Positions 13,110-13,142 of a DNA stretch of 13,142 nt are shown piece after piece; within the stretch, counting starts at the first letter, position 1, and the number at the start of each line of letters is the position of its first letter. Below the pieces are notes generated by a model that saw nothing but the letters and a program-made list of their open reading frames with translations, ran no database searches and was not told the origin of the DNA. Both the position numbers and the translations under genes were made by a program. Source of the stretch: an uncultured Collinsella sp. (lineage in GTDB: Bacteria > Actinomycetota > Coriobacteriia > Coriobacteriales > Coriobacteriaceae). Location: assembly GCA_902478705.1 (NCBI GenBank), contig CABSMB010000014.1:1-13142 (forward strand). Reading direction: 5' to 3'.

Positions 13110-13142
13110 GATCTCCCCCGTTGATAGCCCGCCGACCCCGCA

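Overview
The window looks like a chromosomal segment from a high-G+C gut actinobacterium, most likely Coriobacteriia (Collinsella or a close relative). The evidence is the strongly GC-biased third codon positions, the TetM-like housekeeping GTPase, and dispersed hairpins with a GGGGAC-type core, which I associate from memory with that group. No rRNA or tRNA gene is present, so the assignment is an inference.

Layout. On the + strand, positions 1-3429 carry core-type genes: the 3' end of an unrecognised gene, an iron-sulfur-type flavodoxin-fold reductase, a small ArsC/Spx-fold protein whose catalytic cysteine is serine, a COG0523 (CobW-type) GTP-dependent metallochaperone, and a TrmL tRNA wobble methyltransferase with an extra internal segment of about 42 residues. 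A 170-base stretch (997-1167) between the flavoprotein and the ArsC-like gene can fold extensively and looks like a regulatory leader or a small repeat element.

Positions 3561-7129 on the - strand form a visibly A+T-richer, accessory-looking block. In transcription order it holds a small serine recombinase, a lipoprotein ending in an FxLYD-type domain, a single-span membrane protein with a DUF4230 domain, and an unrecognised 354-residue protein with a long Ala/Gly-rich amphipathic N-terminal region. The last two are translationally coupled. This block is the best candidate in the window for an undescribed system, probably acting at the cell envelope.

Positions 7130-7394 contain no gene but are rich in structure: an array of 10-bp tandem repeats phased to the DNA helix, several small palindromes, and a possible recombinase promoter. 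Positions 7395-11012 hold a two-gene - strand operon: an AAA-type ATPase followed by a UvrA2-class ATPase lacking the UvrB-binding insert. Its promoter is built from three 10-bp direct repeats. The window ends with a - strand TetM-like translational GTPase (11106-13109) whose domain IV loop differs from that of tetracycline-protection proteins.

A family of short palindromes (arms ATGTGRCAAA, core GGGGAC-like) recurs at gene ends throughout. At two genes it supplies the last codon and the stop codon.
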